A stretch of 64,000 nt of DNA from Nageia nagi (lineage: Eukaryota > Pinophyta), in NCBI GenBank assembly GCA_050084985.1, contig JBITNC010000002.1:24676001-24740000 (forward strand), read 5' to 3'. Below the pieces are notes generated by a model, which made no database searches, had not been told where the DNA came from, and saw only the letters and a program-made list of their open reading frames with translations. Each line of letters begins with the position of its first letter. Positions within the stretch are counted from its first letter, which is position 1. Below, one piece after another: positions 11,983-23,989 of the stretch. The translations under genes were made by a program, and so were the position numbers.

Positions 11983-12840
11983 GTAACCTATGGGTTGCCT
12001 TGTGTGTCTATTTTTGTAAAAATGTTACTATAGAAATAAGAATGTGAACAAATAGAAAAAATTCAAAATAGAAGGTAATTTCAATATCAAAAGAGGAGTG
12101 TTAGCACTCCATTTTAGAAAAAAAGTACCGCCTATAATCTTATTTCATAGTCAAAAATAGCAAAAAGAAAAATTGTTAGATACCCCTTGGTGTGGAGTTT
12201 AAGCTCCTAGATCATAATATTTGCATGCTTGTTAGCAGAGTCTCAGCTCTCATATCATCATCCTAGTTTCATGCCTCTTGGTGGAGTTTCAAATCCACCC
12301 CTCATGCAATATGTCTCTTGGTGTAGAGTTTTAGCTCTCATACTCATTGCAATACACCTCTTAGTGGAGTCTCAACTCCTAGCTTTATCATCATGCATCT
12401 TGAAAGGAAATCCAACTTCTATAAGATCAATGGATAAAACCATTAGTGACATGATATGGTTGTACTCCACATATCAAAATATCTCAAAAATATAGGTAAT
12501 TATCATCAATGACCTCTTGGTAGATGGCTATAGACCCTAGGATTCTTTTTTGTGTAGGTTATTATTGGAGCTCATGGAGCACATCAACATCAACTATGGG
12601 CAACATGGTGGATGTCATATGAGGGGGTTTTCTTAAAGTCATACCTTTTATCAATATGTTGCTTATCTTTCTTATATATTTATCATAATTCAGTATCAAA
12701 ATAGATTGATAAGTGTTGGTATTATGCTTGTCAATACTTATCAAAATTTGATTGCTATGACATCTTGGTTATAATTTGAATGAAAAATCTTAATGCACTT
12801 AGTGATTCTCAATTTATCATCCAAAGTGGGGCATATATTA
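11983..12840 (+). other. 3' untranslated region with tandem hairpin repeats and purine tract
   Basis: No coding sequence. It contains about five imperfect 41-46-bp repeats (12181-12420) and ends with a purine-rich tract, AAAGTGGGGC, at 12823-12832. Tandem repeats in this position are well known in Tat elements and can seed satellites. Confidence 0.6.
12181..12420 (+). repeat. Five imperfect repeats of about 43 bp, each with a small hairpin
   Basis: Each unit carries a phrase like CTCTTGGTGGAGTCTCAACTCC. The palindromic cores lie at 12194-12207, 12237-12250, 12283-12296, 12325-12338 and 12366-12379. Some cores pair GGAG with CTCC, others AGAG with CTCT. Confidence 0.7.
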
Positions 12841-13535
12841 TGTAGGTACATGCTAACCTAAGGAGTAGGTACAAGCTAACTTACTATATTCTTATTTATG
12901 TAGGTACATGCTAACCTAAGGACTAGGTCATATTATTATCTATATAAATAGGGATCTAATAGTAAGTCCACATCAAGGAGATATATGATCCCATATCTAG
13001 TCTTGATGATGGCAATCCTTTAGGTGTCTCTTGACACTACCATTCAAGGTTGGGTTTATGTACTTCCTTATGCGAGCATCTTGACAATTATTGGTTTATC
13101 TGAGTATCAAATTGAGATCATCAAGAGTCCATGTGGAGGCACATAGTGGGTTCAAAATGGATTATAGTCTAATGAAGATCACTAGTGCCTCTCTATAGAT
13201 GAAAATAGATCACTAATTCTCCTTTTAAGCATGTAATAGACCATCGATGGCCCTCTTTTTGGATCATCTTGCTCCACAACTTCGAGTGCAAACTCTGTTA
13301 GTTGTTAAAGCTTCATCATTATGTTCTATTCATCAATATTAGGTACATTCCATGAGGTAAGTACATAAACTCAATCTTGTTTGGTAATGTCATTTTGATT
13401 CTAGTTATTCATTGTCTTCTATATCAGATTGTTTTATTTTAAATTGCTATCCATTATCTTAGAATTTACAAATATTCCTTTAGGATTGTAGGTATTCATT
13501 TATTCACATTCTTGAATACATTTTATTTGTAAATA
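12841..13535 (+). repeat. 3' LTR of the Tat element
   Basis: It starts TGTAGGTACATG straight after the purine tract and ends GTAAATA, where the other LTR has GTAAACA. The first 58 bp or so are duplicated inside it: TGTAGGTACATGC occurs at 12841 and again at 12899. Confidence 0.75.
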
Positions 13536-14162
13536 ATAATAGAATATAATTTGCTTCTTGATCTTTAACTATGATCTTTTTATCATTGTTGTTAAATTGT
13601 TGGATGATATGTTTGCTTGCACTTCACATACTATGACATATTATCAATAGTTAATCTGTATTTGTAAAGCGCTTGTAGGTTATTATTACTTTGAGTACCA
13701 TGCAACAGTTTATGGCTATAAAATATAACTATTTGATCAGCTTAGATTCTGCTATAATGGATGTTTGTGCTAGTCTAGATATTTATTTTTACTTATTTGC
13801 ACTCACTAACCTAGAATTTTAGATTTGCTTTAGTCTTGCAAGTTTATTTTATGCACCCTTTGCTTTTGCAATTCTTAGTCTAATCTTGATAGGAACCAAC
13901 CTTATTTGGAGATAGATTTATAGCAATATAAATCATTCTTTAGAATTATAGCTATGACTTTGATACATAGACATATGTACACATTACAACATATTAGTCA
14001 ATAGAATCATTAAGGGCTATCACTTGCAAAAAAAAGATTAATTGTATGTCTCTACAAAAAGTTATACCTTCCCAAAGTTGACTAATCTATTTTTACTAAG
14101 GGTTTGGAGGAAAAGAAAATATAAAAAATAACCCAATTCAAATTTTGAATACTAAAAGGTGT
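13536..14162. other. No gene seen
   Basis: AT-rich DNA without a convincing ORF. It may include internal sequence of the minus-strand element whose LTR end is suggested at 14185. Confidence 0.3.
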
Positions 14163-14179
14163 TCATGTTGGGTTCACCA
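14163..14179 (-). promoter_or_regulatory. Primer-binding-site-like sequence
   Basis: On the minus strand it reads TGGTGAACCCAACATGA, 15 of 17 bases the same as the primer site of the Tat element at 6168-6184. Confidence 0.4.
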
Positions 14180-14184
14180 TTTAA

Positions 14185-15242
14185 TGTAGCCATAAATTCA
14201 TGTTAATTATGGACTAAAATGCATAAACAAGTTAGTCACACACAAAAACTTCAAGTGTACATAACTATGCTTTACTTGATTAAAATTAGACAATAATGAT
14301 AGTAAAGTTATGGCTAAAACTTTAAAGAATGTTTTAAAAATTTGCAAGAATTAAGTAAAGACCTATATGCATCCAATGTGGGTAGGGTGACCTCCAATTT
14401 AGGCCCCTTAAGGCACCTAAATGAGCTTGGAATGAGTCTCCTTACTCCAAATAGCAATGTGATTCCCTTAGTCTCGAAATCAATGGAGATAAAAAGTATA
14501 TAATGCATATTATGTAAATGCTTATGCCTTGATGATGCTTGAAAACTTTGCAATGTATATTTAAATAATTTAGGTGTATCTTTACATGTATGGATGGATA
14601 AATATGAAATCTAAAGTTTCAAAACCTATAAAAGCTTAAATGCTATGAAATTTAAATATCTTTAAAGATCCTTAGATCTATGAGATCCAAGGATGCTCAT
14701 AAGATGAAAAGGATGCTTAAACCATTTAATAATGCTCATATGGATTCAAATCTAAATTTATATGGTGGAAATACAAATTAAGATGAATTTAGCCTAAGAA
14801 AAATATTAAATGCAGACAATACTTATGGTAGGATACAAGGCTTGATAGATCCAAGCTTTTCCATGGTTGAGATATCTCCAAACTTGCAAAAACCTTGAAT
14901 ATATAAGAATATTTGAAATGTAAAGTGGGATTTATCACAAGAGTATTAGCACAAGGATTGATCTTGATGTTGTAATAGTAGGAGAACTTCAAAAGCATGT
15001 AACCCTTGAGAAATCCTTCAAACCCTAGCCTTTAAACCATTTTAACAATCTTAGAGAAAAAATATTAGGAGCATAAAATCATAAGTGTGCAAGTGAATAA
15101 TGATCCAAGAGTTGGAATTCCAATTTGATATTAAGTTATATACCTTCTTTAGTAACTTAAGTGAATATAGCTAGATACCCACTTTTGCACCTTTTTTTTT
15201 TATTTTAAGTCAATTTAGCTCCTCTTGCATATTTGAACATTT
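14185..15242 (-). repeat. Possible orphan LTR, minus strand
   Basis: Minus-strand sequence ends ...GGCTACA five bases before the primer-site-like sequence at 14179, as an upstream LTR would. No second copy is seen and the other end is unresolved. The copia element has inserted at or near its far end. The ORFs in this stretch are short and unsupported. Confidence 0.3.
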
Positions 15243-15247
15243 GATTT
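15243..15247 (+). repeat. Target-site duplication, left (GATTT)
   Basis: GATTT immediately before the copia LTR. The same five bases follow the right LTR at 23948-23952. Confidence 0.85.
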
Positions 15248-16898
15248 TGTTGGCCATATGATTATGCTTGTGTTGGTGTTGTTATTGTTGTCAAAGGTGT
15301 TACAAAATACCAAATATATGAGAAGTTTTATGCTAAGAAAGTACCAAAGTTTTGGAAGTGTTGAATGTATGAGAAGTGTTCAAATAGTCTTTTCAAGGTA
15401 TGTACAAGGTATAACAAGTGTCTAAGAGGAAGAAAAAATATCTACCAAGTGTTTAATAGAAGGAACATATTATGCTGAAGTCTAACAATATTTATTGGAA
15501 ATATTATATCATAGTTCCATCCAAATCAAAACAATGTTAAAATGGTTGGAGTATAACATATTTTACTTTTTTACCATTTTAATGAAGCTCGATCACTCTA
15601 ATTCTATCAAATATCTATCATAATCAAATAAGATTATGTATTGAGGAAGATTTAGTTTCAAAAAGAGATTTGATTATCTTGATTATAGGCTTAACAGAGA
15701 TCTAGTGTTAGCATGCATGAATGAGGTCTATTTCAACATTTGATAAGAGTTTCAATATTTTGTATGCATGATGGATATGTCCAAAAGCTTTATGCAAACA
15801 AGTAGAGTACTAGAGTTAACAAGCAGTACATCTAATGCAAGTAACAATCGTATTGACGATGAACCTCATGGTGTAACAATCATGGACATGTCTTACATAT
15901 AAAGGGAGTGTGATGAAGTGGAAAATAGTCAATGCTATTTCTGATCGAGCTCAACATCTAAAGTTGAGCATGGAAGTCAAGGTAGAAACTTTCAAAATGT
16001 GAATTTAGGGCTTGGTTGCATGTTAAGTGTGATCGAAAATGTTATACATAGTGAAGTGAGCCCTTATATGGTAGTTAAGAGGCTTATGTAATGACCAACA
16101 TTCTTATGGGGTGGAGACATAAGACATTGTATGGACATTCAAGAGCTTATGTAGTAATTTATAGATTTATGTAGCTAGAAATAAAAATAATAACCAAGAA
16201 AGCTAGAGGAAAACTTGGAAAGTGGCATATATCTTAATGAGACATAGAGATCAAAAATTGTATGTAGTAAACAACCTACAACTAATGCATGCAACCAATG
16301 AGATGTGGAGATCAACATGAGACCAATAAGAAGAAAGTATCATGGATGGAATTAGGATTTTGCAAGGTGACCAAAATAGAAAAATTATTGTTGTTGAAAT
16401 AACTAATGTAGTAAGTGTGCAAGTAAGTAAGGATTAGATTAAAGTTTAGAAGTGCAGTATGCTATGAGAAGTGTGAAGGTGAATAGCAATAGAAAAATAG
16501 TATTGTATAAAAAGGATGAATCATTCAGGATTCTATGAAAGTGAAGGCATTTTCATATGTCTCTTTTTATGATTGTAAAAAGCTAAGTGAGTGCTTAGTC
16601 TAATGTGGTAGTTGCTTTGCAGTGGTTGCTATAAAAGAGGGTTAGTGGATGCTATCTAAATATTGTGAGAGGTAAACCATTTTGGATGGATTTGATTGTG
16701 AGATCAATCAATCCATTTGATATAGTGGTTTTTCCTGCATTAGGTTTCTACTATAAATCTTGATTTATGTGTTGAATGCTTTATGAATGTGCGCTTTAAT
16801 TTTAGATTGATTATTGGTTAATTTTATCTTTGAAATAAGTATGAAAATTTTAAAATACACTAATTCAACCCCCTTTCAATGCCTCCACTAGAACAACA
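15248..16898 (+). repeat. 5' LTR of the copia element
   Basis: It starts TGTTGGCCATATG and ends CTAGAACAACA. It aligns with 22262-23947 throughout. Confidence 0.9.
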
Positions 16899-16900
16899 AT

Positions 16901-16918
16901 TGGTATCAAATCTAGACT
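16901..16918 (+). promoter_or_regulatory. Primer-binding site, tRNA-iMet type
   Basis: TGGTATCAAATCTAGACT starts 2 nt after the LTR. It matches the TGGTATCAGAGC family complementary to initiator Met-tRNA apart from decay changes. Confidence 0.85.
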
Positions 16919-16961
16919 CCTATAAGGTTTAATTAACTAAGGAGATTCAAAGAGTGGAATC

Positions 16962-18900
16962 ATGGTAAGCAATGAAGGATTCTAATCTAAAAAAGCACCT
17001 CTCTTTGATGGTATAAATTATGGTATAAATTATGCTTATTGGAATATCATAATGCAAACCTACCTTAACACACTAGATTATGATGTATGGGAAGTAGTTA
17101 CTAATGGATACATGGATCCTTTTACTCCTCATACAAATGCAATTGGGAAAAATCTATTCGAGAATGATTCTAGGGAAAAGAATGCCATCATGTGTGGATT
17201 GGTTGATAGTGAGCTAGTAAAAGTCATGGGATGCAAGAGTGCAAAGCAAATTTGGTATAAACTAAAGAACATTCATGAAGGTGACACCAAAATAAAAGAG
17301 GGAAAGTTGCAAACATTCAAAACTCAATTCAAAAGTTTAAAAATGAATAAAGGAGAGGATGTAACCTCATATATGCTAAGAGTAAACAAAATAATCACTA
17401 TAATTAGAGGACTTGGTGAGGAAATTGAAGATTTTGTTATTGTCAAGAAAGTGCTTAGATGTATGTACCCACAATTTGATTTAAAAGTTTTAATGATTGA
17501 GAAAGCTAAAGATCTCAACTATCTTACCTTGGATGAATTGCATTGGTTTATTTCAACCTATGAAATGATGGTTGGAAAAGAAAAACATGTAAACCATAAA
17601 GTTGGCTTTAAAGTCTCAAAAAATATCAAAGAGAAATATGAATATGAGTCAGCAGATGCATCAGACTTAAAAAGAATCTAATTTCATTAGAAGACTAAGA
17701 TAGGGTCAAGGAAAATAAAGAGGAAAGCTCCCATTTAAATGCTTTTGCTATGGAGGAGTAGGATACTTTTCCAACAAATGTCCCTACAAAGAGAAGGATA
17801 GTGAAAATCAATATGATAAAAAGATCATGAAAACAACCTATAAGAAGAAGACCTTTATAACTCAAGACTACGAAAGTGAAAATGATGAAAGCATAAATGA
17901 AGAATCTAAAGAAGAACAACAAGAATCACTTTTTATGGTAGAATAAATTAGTGCAAATGGATTAGATATAGGAAATGAAAATGATGTAGAAGAGCTAGAG
18001 GTAGTGGTTGATTTTGAAGGGGAGTTAATATTGACCTTGGATGATTTAGATATTGAAAGAAAAAAGAACAAAAGACTAATAAAGAAGCTTGAAGAGGTAA
18101 ATGATATAATTGAATAACTAAAAGTTAAGAGTGAAGAAGCTAAACTAATTAAAGAATCATTGCAAGAAGCTAGTTGAAAAATAAATGTTTATCAAAATTA
18201 GGAAGAAATCAATGGGCTAAGACTCAAAATTCAAAATCTAATTTAGTAAGTAAAGAATAATTACAAATTTATCAAAATTAGAGATATATTGGATGAACTT
18301 CTTCAATTGCAAAGATATACACACACCAAATATGGTCTAGGATTTGAATTTGGAGAATTGTCAAACTTGATAGATGAAGGACGTATCATAAGCAATTCTA
18401 AGTTACCTATGAAGAATCAACAATTTGAATAAAAAATAGATTGTGCCAAAATAAATGGAAAATGCAATATTATTCACTCAAGAACTCAACAAGATACCAA
18501 TAATTCAAATAGGAAAAATGAAAATAATGATGAAGGATTCATTAAATTTGGTAGAAGATCAAGGAAGATACCAAGGAGGGTCTTCAACAACCATTATTTA
18601 CAAAATAGATCATATAATCCCTATGTTGGTTATTATTATTGTAGCAAATATAATTTTTGGGGATATTATTTTAATTGTAATCAGTTTACCCATAAGAAAG
18701 TTGACTATAAAATGAGTAATAGACTAGTGAACTTCATGTTTAATTACTCTTTTGTTACATTGCAAAACTTTATTGTTGAATGTTATAGTTTCCACAAGTT
18801 AGGTTATATTGTCAGATAATGTAGAAGCAAGCCAACAAATTTACCCATAAAATAGTTTTAAAATGAGAGAAAGTGGACATATATACAAAAAATAATGCAA
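16962..18900 (+). pseudogene. gag of the copia element
   Basis: Capsid and nucleocapsid polyprotein. The ATG at 16962 opens a frame with one early stop. From 17052 there are 209 uninterrupted codons holding the UBN2-type gag core: FENDSREKNAIMCGL, KSAKQIWYKLKNIHEGD, RGLGEEIEDFVIVKKVL, then LTLDELHWFISTYEM. A decayed zinc knuckle (KCFCYGGVGYFSNKC) lies near 17737-17781, with the His changed to Tyr. An acidic, coiled-coil-like region follows to about 18400, then broken sequence. A 12-bp duplication (ATGGTATAAATT) occurs near 17012-17035. The lineage call is from memory of the family. Confidence 0.85.
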
Positions 18901-18999
18901 GCACAACCAAAGAAAGAGAATGTAACAGTTGTGTGAGGAGCTAAATGTAAAGGTAAATGGGTTAAGAAAAGAGAAGAGAAAGATGAAAGAAAAAAGTCT

Positions 19000-21900
19000 C
19001 TAGTTGTCTAGACAATTTTAAAGGTTGAAAATCAAGTAAAGCCATGGATTCTAAATAGTAGGTGCTCTAAACACATGATTGATGATAAAAGGAGTTTTGA
19101 AAAGTTAGAAGAATATTAAGGAGGATCTATTAAATTTGGTAATAATGATGGAGCCAAAATTGTAGGAAATGGAATAGTAAAACTAGGAAAAATGAAAGGA
19201 TTTAAATATGAAGATGTAATATTTATAATAGACTTGAAGTATAATTTGTTGAGCATTAATCAAATTTGTTACAAAGGAAATGATGTTATATTTAAAAGAA
19301 AAATGGTTGTGAGATAAGGAGAGCTAAGAGTGGAAAGTTAGTAGTAATGGATGTAAGAACAATTGGGAACCTGTATACTCTGATCAATAAAATTTAAGGT
19401 TCTTGTTTCTTAGGATAAGAGACTGAGAGCTAGTTATGACATAAATAGATTGGAAAATTTAGCTTTGATAACTTAGTAAAAATTAGTGCAAACAAAGTAG
19501 TGAGAGATATTCCTAGTATATCTAAGCCCACAAAGAGTATATGCTCATATTGCTAGAAAAAAAATAAAAATAAAACTTCATTTAAATAAAAGAATATTTT
19601 AGTAGCAAGCCTTTAGATCTAGTTCACATTGATTTATGTGGCCCAATAAGAACTCATATTATACAAGGATACAAGTATTTCATATTATTTATTGATTACT
19701 ATTTAAGAATTAAATGGGTTCTATTTTCAAGGTATAAGTCATATGCATTTGAAATATTCAAGATTTTCAATAATCAAGCAGAAATGTTAAGTGGTAAGAA
19801 GATAAAAAGTCTTAGGTTTGATAGAGGAGGAGAATTTATTTAAGAATAATTTGCTAAATATTGTGAAAAGTATGGCATTAGAAGGCAATTCTTTGCAACA
19901 AGAATGCCACAAAAAATGTAGTAGTGGAAAGAAAGAACATATCTATTCAATAAATGGCTAGAATAATGCTAAGTTAAAGTAAGGTTGCAAATTTTTTTTT
20001 GGAAAGAGGTTATTTACACTGCTTTGTATATACAAAAAAAAATACATGTTCAGACCTCACACAAATACAACATCCTATGAGCTATGGTTTAAAACAAGAG
20101 TTACAATTAAGCATCTCAAATTGTTTGGTAGTAAATGTTATATAAGGAATATTGAAGAAAATGTAGGAAAATTTGATAATAGAGTAGATGAGGGCATGTT
20201 TATTGGATACTCATCTAAGAGAAAAGCATACAATTGTTATAATAAAAGGATAAGAAAAATTGTGGAGAGTACTGATGTAAAAGTGGATGAAAGAATTGTT
20301 CCAAACTTTATCCAAGAAAAACAATTCTCCACCTATAATGAAATTAGAGTGCAAAATGAATCAGAATAAGAGGAGGAAGAAGAATAAAAACAAACTACTA
20401 AAAAAACTCCATCTAGAAATGTTCAAAAAGATCATCCGAAAAAGCAAATTATAGGTGATCCACATGTTGATGTACAAATAAGAAGAAGAGTTAGAAAAAT
20501 GCAAGAACAAATAAACTATTTATTATTTTATAGTATTGAGCCCAACACAATCATAGAAGCTAGCCATGATGAACACTAGATTAAGGCCATGGAAGAGGAG
20601 CTTTGTCAAATTGAGAAGAAACAAACTTGGGAACTAGTTCCAAGACTGCTATACAAGAATGCAATTGGAACAAAATGGGTTTTTCATAAACAAATTTAAT
20701 GAAGATGGGTAGGTAGTGAGGAGTAAAGAAAGATCGGTATGTAGAGGATTTGGAAAAGTAAAAGGAATTGATTTTGAGGAGAAATTTGTGCCTGTTGTAA
20801 GATTAGAGGTTATAAGAATGTTTCTTATTTTAACTGCATATAAACATTTTAAGGTATATCAAATGGATGTAAAATTTGCATTTATTAAAGGTCAACTAGA
20901 ATAATAAGTGTATATAGAGAAATCAAATGGGTTTTACCTAGGATAAGATCCAAAGATGGTATGCAAGATCAAAAAGGCATTGTATGGTTTAAAGAAAGCC
21001 CCAAGAGCATGGTACTAAAGACTCAACAAATATTTACTTTATAAAAAATTAAAAAAAGGTATGGTTGATAACAATCTTTGTGTTCAAATTGAACAAGATT
21101 ATCAGTTAATTATTGTAGTATATGTGGATGACATCATATTTGGAGGTTGTAAAGATAATGTTTATTAAGAGTTTGCTCACAAAATGCAATAGGAGTTTGA
21201 AATGCATATGATTGAAGAGTTATCATACTTCCTAGGACTACAAGTAAATCAATAAAAGAAAGGTATATTTATTTCTCATGTCAAATATTTAAAAGAAATG
21301 CTTAGGAAGTTTACTATGGAAGACAACAAGCCTATTAGCACTCCCATGACAATTGGATGTAAACTTAGCAAGGATAATAAGTCACCATTAATTCATCACA
21401 CAATGTACAAATATATGATAGGGATTTTATTTTACTTAACAATAATACTTAACAATAATAAGATCAAACATACTGCAAAATATTTTTATGGTGGTAAGAT
21501 TTCAAGCGGACCCAAAATAGACTCATGTTACAATAGTTAAGTAGATATTTCAATATCTCAAAGGGACAATGGAGTTTGGATTATGGTATCTAAGAGGTAA
21601 GGAATACACTTTGATTGTATACTTAGATGCTAATTGGGTAGTATGTATAGATGAAAAAAAGAGCACAAGTGATAGTACTTTCTATTTGGGTGACAAGTTA
21701 GTAGCTTGGGAAGACTCAATTTCCCTTAGTATAGTTGAAGAAAAATATATGAAAATGGTATCATGTTGAACTAAAGTCTTATGGATGAAGCAAATACTAA
21801 AGGACCTTGACATTATTTGTAGTGTGAGCCTATTCCCTTGTTGTGTGATAACACTAGTGCTATTCGCATATCCAAGAATCTTGTTATGCACTCTTAGATA

Positions 21901-22078
21901 AAGCATATAACTATAAGGTATCACTTCTTGAGAGAGGAAGTTACTGAAAGGGAAGTATAGTTAGAGTTTGTTCCTACTATTTAATAAGTAGAAGACATAT
22001 TTACCAAACCATTTCCAAAGGATGTATTTGAATATCTTCATAAAAAGCTAGGTGTTGGTACCATTGCCAAGAATTAGA
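19000..22078 (+). pseudogene. pol of the copia element: protease, integrase, RT, RNase H
   Basis: Protease: WILNSRCSKHM near 19040, where DSG is expected, so the catalytic Asp is lost. Integrase: HIDLCGP near 19630 and LRFDRGGEF near 19812; the terminal E region is VVVERKN. RT: WELVP..., KWVF, QMDVKFAFIKG near 20860, ALYGLKKAPRAWY near 20980, and an intact YVDDIIFGG at 21121. RNase H: VYLDANWVVC near 21620, then STFYLGDKLVAWEDS. The end is KKLGVGTIAKN and a stop at 22076-22078. Stops are frequent; the longest open pieces are 20046-20369 and 21298-21769. Confidence 0.85.
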
Positions 22079-22249
22079 TCATGCTTAAAGTGGCACATAC
22101 TTAGGTGGAGTTCTTTTTATTTTATTATAGAGGATGTGTGTGTATAAGAGTTAGGGGGAATCTTGGGATGGAGAATGCCCTATGTCGTTATTGAAAAAAA
22201 GGGGGAGGAGAATATGTTTGATTTGATAAAAAGTTTTGAAAAAGACACC

Positions 22250-22261
22250 AAAGGGGGATAT
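22250..22261 (+). promoter_or_regulatory. Polypurine tract of the copia element
   Basis: AAAGGGGGATAT directly abuts the 3' LTR start TGTTGG. This is the standard plus-strand priming site of copia elements. The ORF at 22163-22387 overlaps it and is not a gene. Confidence 0.85.
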
Positions 22262-23947
22262 TGTTGGCCATATGATTATGCTTGTGTTTTTGTTGTCATT
22301 TTTGTCAAAGGTGTTAGAAAGTATCGAATGTATGAGAAGTGTTATGCTAAGAAAAGTGCTAGAGTTATAGAAGTGTTGAATGTATGAGAAGCATTAAAAT
22401 AGTATTTCCAAGGCATGCATAAGGTATACCAAGTGTATAAGAGGAGAAAAATATGTTTACCAAGTGTCTAAGAGAAGAAACATATTGTGCCCAAGTTCTA
22501 ATAGCATTTAATGGCAAGATTGTACTAGAGTTCCATCCAAATCAAAACAATTTTAAAGTGGTTGAAGTATAACATATTGTATTTTTTATTTTTGCCATTC
22601 CAATGAAGATTAAATGCTCTAATTCTATAAAATATCCATAAGAATAAAAAAAGATTATGCATTGAGGAACATTCAGTGCTAAAAAGGGAGTTGAGGTTTT
22701 GAATTGTAGGTTTAACAAAGATCTAGTTTTAGCATGCATGAATAAGATTTGTATTAAAATTTGTTAGGAGTGTTAGTCTTTTGCATGCATGGTGGACATT
22801 GATGGAAGCATCATGCACATAAGTAGAGTACTAAAGTTAACAAGTAGTACACTAGATGCAACTAACAGTTAAATTGATGATGAACTTCATGGTGTAATAG
22901 TCATGGATGTGTCTTGCATATACAGGGAGTGTAATTAAGTGGAAAATAGTCAATGCTATTTTTGATAAACCTTGATATATAAAGCTGAGCATGGTAATTA
23001 AGGGAGAAACTACCAGAATGTGAATCTAGGGCCTTCTTTCATTTTAAGTATGACAATAAATTTTATAAAAAGAGAAGTGAGCCCTTATGCTGTAGTTAAG
23101 AGTCTTTTATGGTGGAAATTTTACTTATGTGCTGATCAAAGTTCTTATACAATGGAGACTTAAGATATTGTGTGGGAATTCATGAGCTTATGTGGTGATT
23201 GGTAGAGTCATGTGATCAAAAATAAAAATAACCAAGAAAGTTGGAGGAAAACTTGGAAAGTGACACATATCTCAATGAGATGTAGAAATAGATAATTGCA
23301 TGCAGCAAATGATGTACAATCGATGCATGCAACCAATAAGATTTGGACATCAATATGAAACCAATAAGAAGAAATTATCATGTATGGAATTAGGCTTTTG
23401 CAAGGTGACTAAAATAGAAAATTATTATTGTTGAAATAACAAGTTAGTGTAGTAAGTGTGCATAGAACTAAGGAGTAGAAGTGTAGTATGCTATGAGAAG
23501 TGTGAAGGTGAATAGCAGAAGAAAAGCAATATTGTATGAAAAAAGATAAATAATTGAGGATTCTATGAAAGTGAAGGTATTTTCATATGTCACTTTTTAT
23601 GATTGTAAAAAGCTAAGTGAGTGCTTAATTTGATGTGGTAGTTGCTTTGTAGTGGTTACTGCAAAAGATGGTTAGTGGGTCCTAGTCTTGATAGTGGGTG
23701 CTATCTAAATATTGTAAGAGGTTAACCATTTTGGCTAGATTTGATTGGGAGATCAAGAAGTCCATTTGATACAATGGTTTTTCCCAAATTAGGTTTCCAC
23801 TATAAATCTAGTTTTGTGTGTTGAATCCTTTGTGAATGTGTTCTTTAATTTCATATTGATTGATGGTTAGTTTTATATTTGAAATAAGTATGAAATTTTC
23901 ATAATAAACTTATTCAACAACCTCTTAATGTATCCACTAAAATAATA
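22262..23947 (+). repeat. 3' LTR of the copia element
   Basis: It begins TGTTGGCCATATG and ends CCACTAAAATAATA, aligned with CCACTAGAACAACA in the left LTR. Confidence 0.9.
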
Positions 23948-23952
23948 GATTT
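23948..23952 (+). repeat. Target-site duplication, right (GATTT)
   Basis: Identical to 15243-15247. Confidence 0.85.
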
Positions 23953-23989
23953 TACATAATTAAACATTAGGAATAAATCAAAAAGTGTT

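Larger units (their letters stand above)
5508..13535 (+). mobile_element. Degenerate Tat-lineage Ty3/gypsy retrotransposon, plus strand
   Basis: It has two diverged LTRs (about 5508-6164 and 12841-13535), a primer-binding-site candidate after the first, and a purine tract before the second. Between them, in order, are gag, a zinc knuckle, protease, RT, RNase H, a second RNase H and integrase. The extra RNase H between the first RNase H and integrase is diagnostic of the plant Tat group. There are many stops, and two integrase catalytic residues are lost, so it is dead. The left LTR start is not resolved and I could not confirm a target duplication. Confidence 0.85.
15248..23947 (+). mobile_element. 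Ty1/copia retrotransposon, Sirevirus-like, degenerate
   Basis: 8.7 kb with LTRs of about 1.65-1.69 kb, a perfect 5-bp target duplication, a tRNA-iMet-type primer site, a gag and pol in copia order (protease, integrase, RT, RNase H), and a purine tract before the 3' LTR. Gag resembles the UBN2-type gag of Sireviruses. LTR divergence looks like roughly 15% by eye, so this is an old insertion. The coding region has dozens of stops. Confidence 0.9.

Noticed and set aside
17324-18071. Minus-strand ORFs opposite copia gag
   Set aside because: Antisense shadows of the gag core and its acidic tail, with Ser/Phe-rich composition.
22163-22387. 74-codon ORF at the copia 3' end
   Set aside because: Spans the polypurine tract and the LTR boundary, so it cannot be a conserved gene.
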